A stretch of DNA of 64,000 nt from contig NZ_QMKH01000001.1 in assembly GCF_003290125.1 (NCBI RefSeq), positions 930,001-994,000 on the forward strand, read 5' to 3'. The DNA comes from Microvirga flavescens. GTDB lineage: Bacteria > Pseudomonadota > Alphaproteobacteria > Rhizobiales > Beijerinckiaceae. Shown here piece after piece: positions 1 to 9,201 of the stretch. Below the pieces are notes generated by a model that worked only from the letters and a program-made list of their open reading frames with translations, ran no database searches and was not told the DNA's origin. Positions within the stretch are counted from its first letter, which is position 1. Each line of letters begins with the position of its first letter. The position numbers and the translations under genes were made by a program.

Positions 1-656
1 CGGATGGTGGCGTCCTTCTGGTACTGGACCAGATAGAACGGGCCCGTGCCGATCGGCTCCTGGTCGATCTTCTCAGGCGTGCCGGCCTTCAGCATCGCAT
101 CGGCGTATTCCTTCGACTGAACCGCCGCGAATTCCATCGCGAGGTCGGCCAGGAACGGAGCTTCCGGCTGGTTGAGGGTCACCTTGACGGTGTAGGGATC
201 GACCTTCTCGACCGACTTGAGCAGCTTGGGCATGCCCATGTCGTCAAAGTACGAGTGGTTCGGGCTGGTAACCTTGAAGTACGGGTTGTCCTGCTTCCAC
301 TGACGCTCGAACATGAAGACGATATCGTCGGCGTTCATGTCGCGGGTCGGCTTGAAGTTCTTGTTGGAGTGCCACTTCACGCCCTTGCGGAGGTGGAACG
401 TGTAGACCTTGCCGTCTTCGGAAATGTCCCACTTTTCGGCGAGGCCAGGCTGTACCTGCGTGCCGCCGCGCTCGAATTCGACGACGCGGCTGTAGATCTG
501 GGTGCTGGCGTCGAACGACGTGCCGGTCGTGTTCACGCCCGGGTAGAAGTTCTCGGGGCTACCTTCCGAGCAATAAACGAGAGTTTTGGCCGCGAGGGGA
601 GCGGCGGCCAGGAAGGCCGGGACGCACACGGCGGCGAGAAGCGCTGACTTCTTCAT
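1..656 (-). CDS. DppA-like peptide ABC transporter substrate-binding protein (partial, 3' end outside window)
   Basis: This is a periplasmic solute-binding protein of the SBP_bac_5 family, which delivers di- or oligopeptides to an ABC permease. About 218 N-terminal residues are visible; the family usually runs to about 530. The start at 656 gives MKKSALLAAVCVPAFLAAAP, a clear Sec signal peptide. It is followed by KTLVYCSEGSPENFYPG, which closely matches the mature N-terminus of DppA. Further in, PGLAEKWDISEDGKVYTFHL and a GVKWHSN block are classic SBP_bac_5 motifs. The gene runs off the left edge, so permease genes probably lie beyond it. Ligand specificity (dipeptide, haem or other) cannot be read from the sequence. 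Confidence 0.93.
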   Translation of the reverse strand, partial: MKKSALLAAVCVPAFLAAAPLAAKTLVYCSEGSPENFYPGVNTTGTSFDASTQIYSRVVEFERGGTQVQPGLAEKWDISEDGKVYTFHLRKGVKWHSNKNFKPTRDMNADDIVFMFERQWKQDNPYFKVTSPNHSYFDDMGMPKLLKSVEKVDPYTVKVTLNQPEAPFLADLAMEFAAVQSKEYADAMLKAGTPEKIDQEPIGTGPFYLVQYQKDATI

Positions 657-990
657 TATGACAGTCCTCTGAGACGGCACTGGATGTGGCCGTTCTGCGA
701 CAAAGTTAAGGTGCGAACCCTCATGAATGTCAATCTGTGGGCGCAAAGTTCCCCATTTGCTGGGGAAAAATAAATCAAATCATGCTTACCGAGGCCGAAT
801 TGGATCGTTTCGCGACGAAAATTGCAAAAACGACGCGAGTCTGTCGAATGGCTTAATCTACGCGAAAAAGTCGATATTACTGCGCGCCCGACTTGAATAG
901 CCCTGGATGTTCATATGGGAAACTTCGCGCCGATATATCCCATCACATTTTAACAGTGCCGGTTTCGACGGATCGCGTGCCCTGCCCGGG
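657..990. other. Intergenic region between dppA-like gene and cellulose operon
   Basis: No convincing gene is seen in this 334-base stretch. It holds the upstream region of the leftward DppA-like gene and the downstream end of the cellulose operon. It is more AT-rich than its surroundings around 745-860. A small stem with arms TTCCCC/GGGGAA lies at 749-767, followed on the plus strand by an A-rich run. The arms ATGGGA and TCCCAT around 912-940 could fold as a weak hairpin at the end of the bcs transcript. No clear promoter could be assigned. Confidence 0.5.
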
Positions 991-3135
991 TCAGTATTGC
1001 CTGATCGGACGAGTGGCTTCGAGAATGGCGTTCAGGCCGACATTGGCATCGTCCGAATAACCCGTCCGCTGCACGGTCTGAAAGATACGCTGTGCGTCGT
1101 CGTAGCGTCCAAGCTTGAAATAGGACCAGCCGCGCAGGAGCATGAGATCATTCTGTTCAGGTACGAGTCGCGCGCGTTCGCCGAGCGCGAGGATCACTTC
1201 CACGTAACGGCCCGCACGATACGCGGCGATGGCGCGCTGCGCTAGAATCGTGGCGCTCAGCTCGACCTGGCGTTGCGGGGGCTGAGGAGCCTGGGCCGCC
1301 GCGACAGCTGCCTGCGACGTGAGATCCTTGCGCAGATAGGCCAGCGACTTGCCATAGGCCGCGTCCTGCTTCGTGCGCCCGCTGCCGCGAAGGATCGCCT
1401 GATCAAAGGCCGTCACCGCTTCGAGCGGGCGGTTGAGTTCCATGAGGCACCATCCGAGCGTCAGCGCGGCTCCCGGCGAGAGGGTCAGAGGGTTGCCTGT
1501 GCCGTTGCACTTTGCGCCGCGTCCTGCCGGGGCGCGGGGGGCACTCACGCGCAGGGGCGTGGATTCGGGATACCAGGTTTCCGCGGGGCGTGCCGGGGCA
1601 ACGGCCTCGATGCGCCGCTGTCCCACGACGGGTTCCTCCGGGACGGTCGGCACGGCGCGCGGTTCCGGCGGCAGGCGCGAGCCCGTTCCGCCGTTCGCGA
1701 GCTCGGCAATCCGGTCCGAGCGCCCGCGCCAGGCATTGGCCACGGAGGCGAACCCCGCGCGATCGTTCAGGCGAAGATAAGACAGCGCGAGGCCATAGGC
1801 GGACGGTTCGTCGTCGGGCTTCCAGTTCAGCGCCTTCGCGAACCAGTCGCGCGCCGTGCGGAACTGGCCGGTATTATAGGAGTACCAGCCGAGCGCCTGC
1901 CCGCCGTTGCTGAACTTCTCCCGCGTGATGACGGGAATGGAACGGGTGATGACGGCGGGATCGACGCGCAGCGGCGGGTCCTGGCTCAGGAGGGCCGTGA
2001 CGACATCGAGATAGACGTTGAGATTGTCCTTTGACTTGTCGCGCCATTCATAGGCCACGGCATCGGCCGGGATGAACTGGTTGAGCGCACGCAGCGACAG
2101 CGCCAACCCTTCCGCGGCCTTTGCACCGCCGTTGCGGTCCAGCGCAGTCTTGAACCAGTCGCGCGCCTTTTCCGGCTGCTCGTGGTGATAGTTGTACCAG
2201 CCGAGGAGGAGCGCGTTGCCCGGAGCGCTCTCACCTTCCGCCAAACGTTCGACTACGGCGAGATCGTCGGTGGAGACTTTGAGCTTCGGGTCCGTCGCGG
2301 CGCGCTCGACACGCCGCCGCGCCAGCTCATCCCGCACTTCGCTGAAATCGTCCTGCTCCGCGCCCGTCTTGCGCTCGAACTTCAGGAGATCGAGAATCTG
2401 CGCCTCGGGCAAAAGCTCAACCGCTTTCTGCAAGGTGGCGAGGCGCTCCGCGCGATTGCCGCAATTCGTCAGGACGTAAGTATAGACGTCCCTGGTGCGA
2501 GAGGCCTGGTTCGTCTTCGCGAAGGCCTCTGCGACACGCCACAGGGAATCCACGTTGGCGCAGGTGAGCAGGGACGGATTGTCCGTCGCGATGGACAGAA
2601 CGGTGCGCCACTGATTGTTGTCCGACGCATTGACGAGGCGAATGCGGGCTTCCGCGATGTCGAGCGCGCTCACCAGTTCCGCCGGCGGCTTCCATTGCGG
2701 ATCGGTGGCGATGCGCGCGGCGATGGCGGCGCGGGCTTCGGCCAGGCGGCCTTCCGTGAAAAGCGACCAGATCCGGTCCGTCTCCACGTCCGGCTGGAGG
2801 GCGCTTTGAGCGCTGAGCTGCGTCAAGTCGGCTGGCGGCGTCCAATTGGGATAGAGCGCGCGCAGCCGTGCGATTTCTGCATCGACCCTGCGGGTGTCGC
2901 CTTGGGCCGCGAAATAACGCAGCGCCGATTCATCCGGCTGCGCGGGATTGGCGGCGGAGGGAGACGGCGCGCTGGCAGGGGGCGCGGGTGTCGGGGCCTG
3001 GGCAGTGAGAACGCCGTTCGTGAACACAGCACCGGGGGGCTGCCGGAGGGTGGGATCTCCGTCACGGGTCTGAGCGCTGGCGGAGAAGGCCACGCTCGCG
3101 AGCAGAGTCGCTATGATGCCACGGGTCAGAGGCAT
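991..3135 (-). CDS. TPR-repeat protein of the cellulose operon (BcsC/BcsK-like, no outer-membrane barrel)
   Basis: This 714-residue exported protein is the last gene of the bcs operon. Residues 1-21 form a signal peptide ending SASAQ. A Pro/Ala-rich linker spans about 45-70. The rest is built of helical TPR-like repeats, for example LGWYNYHHEQPEKARDWF and LGWYSYNTGQFRTARDWF, and at the C-terminus LRGWSYFKLGRYDDAQRIF. Known BcsC has about 1150 residues, with periplasmic TPRs and a C-terminal outer-membrane barrel; here the chain stops after the TPRs with no barrel-like beta-strand region. The start overlaps the bcsZ stop by 10 bases, so translation is probably coupled. It likely scaffolds the cellulose export complex in the periplasm. 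The role is inferred from position and repeats. Confidence 0.8.
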   Translation of the reverse strand: MPLTRGIIATLLASVAFSASAQTRDGDPTLRQPPGAVFTNGVLTAQAPTPAPPASAPSPSAANPAQPDESALRYFAAQGDTRRVDAEIARLRALYPNWTPPADLTQLSAQSALQPDVETDRIWSLFTEGRLAEARAAIAARIATDPQWKPPAELVSALDIAEARIRLVNASDNNQWRTVLSIATDNPSLLTCANVDSLWRVAEAFAKTNQASRTRDVYTYVLTNCGNRAERLATLQKAVELLPEAQILDLLKFERKTGAEQDDFSEVRDELARRRVERAATDPKLKVSTDDLAVVERLAEGESAPGNALLLGWYNYHHEQPEKARDWFKTALDRNGGAKAAEGLALSLRALNQFIPADAVAYEWRDKSKDNLNVYLDVVTALLSQDPPLRVDPAVITRSIPVITREKFSNGGQALGWYSYNTGQFRTARDWFAKALNWKPDDEPSAYGLALSYLRLNDRAGFASVANAWRGRSDRIAELANGGTGSRLPPEPRAVPTVPEEPVVGQRRIEAVAPARPAETWYPESTPLRVSAPRAPAGRGAKCNGTGNPLTLSPGAALTLGWCLMELNRPLEAVTAFDQAILRGSGRTKQDAAYGKSLAYLRKDLTSQAAVAAAQAPQPPQRQVELSATILAQRAIAAYRAGRYVEVILALGERARLVPEQNDLMLLRGWSYFKLGRYDDAQRIFQTVQRTGYSDDANVGLNAILEATRPIRQY

Positions 3136-4214
3136 TGCGGATACTTTTCGCCCAGAAACGACATCGAGAGCAGATACAAGGTCGACGGATAATAGAGGTT
3201 CGGCTCGAACGTCTTCAGCGCGGCCGGCACCTGGGTTTTGTCGAGGACGCAGGCCAGTGTCACCGCGAGCGCGGCATAGCCCTGATCGGTCAGGCGCTCC
3301 TTCACCTGGCCGGTCGTGACATCGACGATTGCGACCCCCTCATTGCCGAGCCAGCGTTGCTTGAGCGTCTTAAGCCACTCCACATCCGTTACCCCCGCCC
3401 TCAAGAGGTAAAGAGGTATCCTTAACGAGTTGTAACCGAACTCGGGCGGAAAGCCCTCCGCAGGCCGAAATTGGCCCTTCTCGCGGATGGAGAGCCAATC
3501 CGGCGGCAGGCGCGTTTTCGTTTGGTCGGCCTGCTGCAGGAGGGCGATGCCTTCGCTTCGGACGCCGTTCCAGTCGTATTCCGGCGCCAGCGCCGCGAGA
3601 ACGGGGAAGGCCTCGAAGATCCAGTAGGAGAGATTGACGACAGGGCCGTCGGGCCGATTCGAGAAACCGAAGCCCGTGGACCCCGGAAGCAGCACAGGCC
3701 TGCCCATGTTGCGCGCGATGGCGTTGCGACCGATCGCCCGCGCGATGTTCTGCGCGGCTTGAAGATAGCGCGGCTCCCGCCACGACGTTCCAGCCTTCGC
3801 CAGGGCGTAGGCGATGAGGATATCGCCGTCTGTGGCGTTGTTGCTGTCGGAGACGTTGGGCTTGGCCTTCGGGTCCCATTTCCACACGGAAAGACCGTCG
3901 TCGCGGATCAGGAACTGGGTGAAGGTGAAGGTCCAGATCTGCTCGAAGGTCTTTCTGTCGCCTGCGGCGAAGGCGAGGAGCAGGCCGTAGCCCTGTCCTT
4001 CGCTGTGACTGATGTCGCCATTGGCGTTGTCGATCACGCGCCCGCTCGCGTCTACGAAACGCGTGCGATAGGCCTCCCAATCGGAGGACTGGATCGTGCC
4101 TTCCATCTTGAGCGGTTCGGGGCCCGCGCTTGCTGCCGGCTGCATGGCGCTTCCTATAGTGAGCGCAAGGCCCGCGAGAATCGTCAGCAGCCCGCCTAAC
4201 CGCTTCACGCTCAT
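3126..4214 (-). CDS. bcsZ: Cellulase BcsZ (glycoside hydrolase family 8)
   Basis: This is a periplasmic endo-beta-1,4-glucanase of family GH8, 362 residues, that trims nascent cellulose during secretion. The N-terminus MSVKRLGGLLTILAGLALTI is a signal peptide. The block DISHSEGQGYGLLLAF carries the conserved catalytic glutamate, and SDSNNATDGDILIAYAL is the conserved aspartate-containing GH8 region. I chose the ATG at 4214 because it forms an ATGA overlap with the bcsB stop and places the signal peptide at the N-terminus. An upstream in-frame start at 4274 would add 20 unlikely residues. It lies between bcsB and the TPR gene in the standard bcs order. Confidence 0.95.
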   Translation of the reverse strand: MSVKRLGGLLTILAGLALTIGSAMQPAASAGPEPLKMEGTIQSSDWEAYRTRFVDASGRVIDNANGDISHSEGQGYGLLLAFAAGDRKTFEQIWTFTFTQFLIRDDGLSVWKWDPKAKPNVSDSNNATDGDILIAYALAKAGTSWREPRYLQAAQNIARAIGRNAIARNMGRPVLLPGSTGFGFSNRPDGPVVNLSYWIFEAFPVLAALAPEYDWNGVRSEGIALLQQADQTKTRLPPDWLSIREKGQFRPAEGFPPEFGYNSLRIPLYLLRAGVTDVEWLKTLKQRWLGNEGVAIVDVTTGQVKERLTDQGYAALAVTLACVLDKTQVPAALKTFEPNLYYPSTLYLLSMSFLGEKYPQCL

Positions 4215-6814
4215 GATGACCGCCCCAATCGCTTGAGGAGGAAATAGGTCGTCACGCCGAGAGCGGCGCAGCACGCCACGAGCAGCAGCGCATATTGAAG
4301 GATGTTGATGGACATCCAGTTGGCTGCAACGAGGCGCAAGTTCAGTAGCGAGAACGGCTGCGTCTGAACGAAGGTGAAGGAGCGCACCGGCTGGACATCG
4401 ATCCAGTCCTCGTTCGTGTTGAGAGTGACGATAGTGCCCGCCACCTGCGGCCAGAGTTCCGGTTCGGTAAGCCGCGCCGTCGCATCGGCCAGTTCGCCCT
4501 CCGTGCGCGCGGTCATCACCGTCAGTGTTCCGTCGCCTTCGGAATTGCCCTGTGCAAGCAGCAACGTCGCGCGCGGCGGCGGTTCGAAGGCAGTGCTCGC
4601 ATTGTCATGCACGACGAGAGAGGCAACGGAGAGATTGAAGGTTTTTTCGACCCACGATTTGAAAGCGTCGAAGCGCGTCTGCAGGAAGCTGCGATGCGAG
4701 AGGGATTCCGTCCAACGTTTGCGGATGTCGTCGGTCGAGCCTTGCGAAGAGAGATCATTCAGGCTTCTCTCCGGCGTCATCTTTTCGCTCGGTGCGCCTT
4801 CCGCTCCCGGGATCGCTGAACTCGTGCGCACCGGCGCGGGAGTCGATTGCCAGATCGCGCGGGTTCGCTCCGACACGCCGACCCGTTGCAGCATGCCGGA
4901 TGGCAGCTGATCGATAGCCCCGATGAAGACTGTCGAGGGATCGCCGACGACGGCGGCATTGGCGAAGACGGCGCGAACGGGCTCGCCCGAGACGCGCGCC
5001 ATGCGGGCGAGGAGCGTTCCGGCGCTGCCGTAGAGGAGGGGGTTCTGCCGTGCGAGCACGAAGGTCGCCGGCGCGCTGCCGAGCGGAAAGCCGCCGGCGC
5101 TCATATTCGCAAGATCGGGCAAACGTCCGATACGTCCGAAATCGGGAATGGCGAGGTTCGTCGTATCGAAGAGCACGAAACGGCTGGTTTCCGACAAGGT
5201 GCCGCCCGGCGGGCATCGATCGTCGGCATCCGTCAGAAGAACGGCCTCGAACCAGACAATGTTGATGCCGGGTTTGAAATTCCGCATCGGGATGCGGACG
5301 GGATGACGCCGGAAAATGTCGCCCTTGGCCGTGATGCGCATGGTCGCGCTGATCCGGTCATTGACATAAAGGTCGATGTGGCTACCGGGCTGGACGGCGG
5401 GCGTGTAGGCCGCGTCGAGATAAAGCAGCGCCTCGCCGTAATCGTTGGCGTAGAAGTCGGCGGGCAGATCGATGGCGAAACGGGCGCGGAAACGGCGTCC
5501 GGAGAACTCCTGCGTCGGAATGCCGAGATCGGCGAATTTCACCGACCGCGCGCGCTGGAAGACCGGCGCATCGGGCCACATCCACGAAGCCGTGTCGACG
5601 CTGCTGCGCTCCGTCGACCGATCGCTGAGCATGGACGCGGCGATGACGCTGATGGCCGTATCGAGATCCGCCCAGCCGGGCCCGGAAACCACGAGCGCGG
5701 GCGATCCGGAGTCTTGCATCACCAGCGCGATGGGCTGGCTCGCGGCGGCCTCCGGCGACAGGGGCATGATGGTGCGCAGTTCGCCTGCCGGGCTCAGGTA
5801 AACCTTGATCGTGCCTGGCGACACTTGCCCCGGATCGGTTTCCGAGACCTTCACCACCGGGTGCGCATAGCGCCCACGCAACGCGACCATCTGCACGAGG
5901 CGAAGCAGCCTGTCGCGCATCTCGGGGCGATAGACCTTCGGGGCGATCACATGAATCGTGGTCGTGCCGGTGGCATCGACGCCGATGGCGGGCAGATCCT
6001 CCAGGCCGCGCAGCATGCGCGGTGTGCCCTCGCCGAATACGATAGCGGTCGAGGCCGCTTCGAGTTCCGTCCAAAGTTCGTATGTCGCGCGCACTGTGCA
6101 ATCGGTGCGGTGGCGCTGCACGACCTCCAGCCGAACGACGTTCTGCCCCGGACGCAGCAGACCCGCGCGGACCGGCAGAACGATGCGCTGCACGTTCTGC
6201 GCCGATGCAATCGGCGTGTCGATGATGACTTCGCCATTGACGAGCGCCCGCAAGCGCGAGGCTTCCGGCATCACGACGACGGCGTTGCGGTAGCCGATGG
6301 CGAGGCTTGCGCCGCTCGCCGCTTCATCCTGCGTGAGATGGATCGCCCAGCTCCGCGCATCGACCTCGCCTTCGAGGCGAACGAGGGCGGAAGGTAGAAT
6401 CGGCTTTTCGTTTCGCAGGATTGGCCGCGCGGGTGAAGCCGCACCTGTCTGGAGCGCCTGCGCGGGGCGCGTTTGTGTTCCGGCGGTGGCCGGGGTGGCG
6501 CGCGCGCCCTGCGGCGTCATGCCGAACGGAGCGGGTGCAGATCCCGCCCCTGCCGATGGCGGCTGTTGGGAGGGTCCCGTCTGCGGGCTGGCCGTGGGGG
6601 CCTGACGCATGTCGAAGGGAGCGGAAGGAGTGGAAGGTTGCGTCTGTGCGATGGGCGCTGTCGCCGGAACCGGTGTCCGCTGAACCTCGGATGGAGATGC
6701 CGGTTTGTCCGGCGTCATGCTGAAAGGAGTGACCTGCGCGAAGGCGCTCGCTGCGCTCAACATTGCGAGCGCGGGAAGAACGCGGAGAAGGAAGGAGCGA
6801 ACCGGCACGTTCAT
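4211..6814 (-). CDS. bcsB: Cellulose synthase regulatory subunit BcsB
   Basis: BcsB is the periplasmic, membrane-anchored partner of BcsA that guides the glucan chain out of the inner membrane. At 867 residues it is longer than the E. coli protein (about 780). Residues 1-27 are a signal peptide (LPALAMLSAASAFAQ). An unusually long Pro/Ala/Gln/Thr-rich segment covers about 30-135 before the first carbohydrate-binding jelly-roll domain. The C-terminus has a single membrane helix, LLLVACCAALGVTTYFLLKR, which in known structures packs against BcsA. The start lies 3 bases after the bcsA stop, and the stop overlaps the bcsZ start. The low-complexity linker is the only odd point. Confidence 0.95.
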   Translation of the reverse strand: MNVPVRSFLLRVLPALAMLSAASAFAQVTPFSMTPDKPASPSEVQRTPVPATAPIAQTQPSTPSAPFDMRQAPTASPQTGPSQQPPSAGAGSAPAPFGMTPQGARATPATAGTQTRPAQALQTGAASPARPILRNEKPILPSALVRLEGEVDARSWAIHLTQDEAASGASLAIGYRNAVVVMPEASRLRALVNGEVIIDTPIASAQNVQRIVLPVRAGLLRPGQNVVRLEVVQRHRTDCTVRATYELWTELEAASTAIVFGEGTPRMLRGLEDLPAIGVDATGTTTIHVIAPKVYRPEMRDRLLRLVQMVALRGRYAHPVVKVSETDPGQVSPGTIKVYLSPAGELRTIMPLSPEAAASQPIALVMQDSGSPALVVSGPGWADLDTAISVIAASMLSDRSTERSSVDTASWMWPDAPVFQRARSVKFADLGIPTQEFSGRRFRARFAIDLPADFYANDYGEALLYLDAAYTPAVQPGSHIDLYVNDRISATMRITAKGDIFRRHPVRIPMRNFKPGINIVWFEAVLLTDADDRCPPGGTLSETSRFVLFDTTNLAIPDFGRIGRLPDLANMSAGGFPLGSAPATFVLARQNPLLYGSAGTLLARMARVSGEPVRAVFANAAVVGDPSTVFIGAIDQLPSGMLQRVGVSERTRAIWQSTPAPVRTSSAIPGAEGAPSEKMTPERSLNDLSSQGSTDDIRKRWTESLSHRSFLQTRFDAFKSWVEKTFNLSVASLVVHDNASTAFEPPPRATLLLAQGNSEGDGTLTVMTARTEGELADATARLTEPELWPQVAGTIVTLNTNEDWIDVQPVRSFTFVQTQPFSLLNLRLVAANWMSINILQYALLLVACCAALGVTTYFLLKRLGRSS

Positions 6815-6817
6815 TTC

Positions 6818-9028
6818 TTATCGAGCCGTCGTCTGAGCTGCCACCGGAGCCGGTGCCGCGGGCGGGTTTGAAACGCCGAGCCTGTGCAGGCCGAACAGGT
6901 AAGAGAGGCCGCGCCCGGTCTGGTAGAGCGAGACGGCGAGGAACCAGAGAGTGCCGCGCAGGACGCCGATGTCGTGATGGCGGCGTTTCTGGAACGCGCT
7001 CCACTGATCGGCATTCGCGAAAACCAGATCCGCGATCAACTGGTGATGAACGGGTTCCGTCGTCTGGAAACGGCACCCGATCAGAATGCCCTTCTCGTCC
7101 AGGCTCATCTTGCGCACATCGACCGGAAGGCTGTTCGAGGACAGCTCGACATGCGGCTTGAACTCGATGGTGCCGAGCGCGCCCTTGCGCAGGCCGTCGA
7201 TGGCGGAATGATAAAGCCGGCAGCGTGCGCCGCCGACCGAGACGTCCTCGATCACGCCGTCGACGGAATGTCCATCGATGACGAACTTGCAGGCGCGGTT
7301 CGCGAGCACGCGGTGGCTCTGGCGGCGCACCGCGCGTTCGGAAACGACGCCGAGAGCGCATCCAGCGATGATGAGGTTCAAAAGGTTCCATCCGCCGGTC
7401 ACGAGCGCCACGTCCGCCTTGTAGGGCTCCGCCCAGATCCTCACGACAGTGGCCACTACGCCAAGGAGCAGGATGCCGAAGATGATGAAGAAAGGAGCGC
7501 CGAGTTCCGAAATGCGGCTCTGGCTCATGGACTGGTTCTTGGCGGTAACCTTGAAGGTCGGCTTGCTCGGATTGGCGATCACCGAAAGGATCGCAGGCAA
7601 GAGATAGACGGTTTGGATGAACTCGTAGAGATCCGAGATCCAGGGCCAGCGGTAGCGACCGTACAGATAGTTCTGCATCATGATGTTCACGAGCATGTAG
7701 GTCGAGGTGTAGGCGAGGAACTCGCCGCCGGATGCCGTGAAGATCTCAAGCGAGAAGAACAGGTAACAGAGCGGCGAGATCAGGAAGAATGTGCGTGTGA
7801 ACGGAAACAGCCAGAACAGCACGCTCGACATATAGCACAGGCGCTGCGGCAACTTGAGGCCGCGCTTGAGCGGTGGGAAGCGGTAGCGCATGATCTGCAT
7901 CATGCCTTGCGCCCAGCGGGAACGCTGGCCGATGAAGCTCGCGAAGGTATCGGGCTGAAGCCCCGCGATCAGTGGCTTGTCGACATAGATGCTGGTCCAG
8001 CCGCGCGAATGCAGCTCAAGCGCGGTCTCGCAATCTTCCGTGATGCTCAGGCCGCTGAAGCCGTTGGTCTCCTGCAACGCCTCGCGCCGCAGCACGGCAG
8101 CGGAGCCACAGAAGAAGGCGGCGTTCCACTTGTCGAGCCCGCGCTGGATGATGCCGTAGAACATCTCGTTCTCCGACGGCATGGTCTGGAAGGTGCCGAG
8201 ATTGCGCTCCAGCGGATCGGGATTGATGAAGAAGTGCGGCGTCTGGACGAGAAACAGGTTCTTGTCGACGGTGAAATAGCCGACCGTTTCCTGCAGGAAC
8301 GTGCGCGCGGGCGCGTGGTCGGCGTCGAAGACCACCACGAGATCACCGGTCGAATGTTCGAGGCCGTTATTGAGGTTGCCCGCCTTCGCGTGGAGATTGC
8401 GGGCACGCGTCACATAGCGGCAGTCGAGCGCTTCGCAGAGCTTGTGCAGCTCCGCGCGGCGGGCTCTTGCCTCAGCGGCGGCCTTGGCGTTGTTCGAATT
8501 GCACTTCTCGTCCGTACCGCCATCATCGAGCAGCCAGACGGTGAATTTTTCACGCGGATAGTCCATCGCACGCGCGGCGGCGAGCGTCGTCGCGAGAAGG
8601 TCGCTGTCTTCGTTGTAGCTCGGAACAAAGACGTCGATGGTCGGGAGATTGGTGTGGTCGAGCTTCGGGGCGGGGCGCGGCGGAAGCGGGCTCGACACCA
8701 CGAACAAGCTTAAGAAAAGCATCATCACGCTGTACATCTCAGCCGCGTAGAGAAGAAACGCCGGGATGTAGTTCGCGATTTCGGTGATCGGCGGCAACGT
8801 GCTGGTGGTGCGCCAGAAAACGTAGCGCAGGACGATGGCGGTGCCGAGGGCGAGGGCGACCTGCCGCCAGATCCCTTCCGCACGGAAGAACTTCAGCACG
8901 ATCATGCAGGTCACGACGACGAGACCGGCGATGAGGTGGGCCTGGAGGCTGATGGGAAGCGCGACGAGCAGAAGAACGACTGCGGAGGCAGCGGCCCAGA
9001 AGGCCACGATGATTCCCTGTCTCATCAT
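6818..9028 (-). CDS. bcsA: Cellulose synthase catalytic subunit BcsA (UDP-forming)
   Basis: BcsA is a family 2 processive glycosyltransferase of the inner membrane. It polymerises UDP-glucose and threads the chain through its own membrane channel. The 736-residue protein has N-terminal membrane helices, DDGGTD near residue 168, FDADHAP near 234, TEDCETALELHSRGW near 329 and QRSRWAQGM near 368, which make up the D,D,D,QxxRW signature. More helices follow. A PilZ domain begins near 568 with RRQSHR and DVSVGG, the cyclic-di-GMP-binding RxxxR and DxSxxG motifs. Activity is therefore expected to need c-di-GMP. Two adjacent ATG codons are possible starts; the second (9025) has better spacing from the GAGG ribosome-binding site. 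Confidence 0.97.
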   Translation of the reverse strand: MMRQGIIVAFWAAASAVVLLLVALPISLQAHLIAGLVVVTCMIVLKFFRAEGIWRQVALALGTAIVLRYVFWRTTSTLPPITEIANYIPAFLLYAAEMYSVMMLFLSLFVVSSPLPPRPAPKLDHTNLPTIDVFVPSYNEDSDLLATTLAAARAMDYPREKFTVWLLDDGGTDEKCNSNNAKAAAEARARRAELHKLCEALDCRYVTRARNLHAKAGNLNNGLEHSTGDLVVVFDADHAPARTFLQETVGYFTVDKNLFLVQTPHFFINPDPLERNLGTFQTMPSENEMFYGIIQRGLDKWNAAFFCGSAAVLRREALQETNGFSGLSITEDCETALELHSRGWTSIYVDKPLIAGLQPDTFASFIGQRSRWAQGMMQIMRYRFPPLKRGLKLPQRLCYMSSVLFWLFPFTRTFFLISPLCYLFFSLEIFTASGGEFLAYTSTYMLVNIMMQNYLYGRYRWPWISDLYEFIQTVYLLPAILSVIANPSKPTFKVTAKNQSMSQSRISELGAPFFIIFGILLLGVVATVVRIWAEPYKADVALVTGGWNLLNLIIAGCALGVVSERAVRRQSHRVLANRACKFVIDGHSVDGVIEDVSVGGARCRLYHSAIDGLRKGALGTIEFKPHVELSSNSLPVDVRKMSLDEKGILIGCRFQTTEPVHHQLIADLVFANADQWSAFQKRRHHDIGVLRGTLWFLAVSLYQTGRGLSYLFGLHRLGVSNPPAAPAPVAAQTTAR

Positions 9029-9201
9029 TCCTCGTTCTCGCTCCGGTTTTCTTTACGGCAGGCCCCGACGGCAATCTATTGCATTGAAAGCGTTTCTTGC
9101 CGGTTAAGCACCTTTAACTTGGCGTTGGCCGCTCGACTATAGCCAATATTCATTTCTCGATGTTTTGACGGTCTTGTGACTTTGTATCGGGGCTGTCTGG
9201 T

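Noticed and set aside
4847..6397. Long open frame on the plus strand opposite bcsB
   Set aside because: It is antisense to a well-supported gene in GC-rich DNA, has Arg/Gly-rich low-complexity composition and no recognisable domain.
6884..8713. Long open frame on the plus strand opposite bcsA
   Set aside because: It mirrors the codon pattern of bcsA and shows no protein motif.
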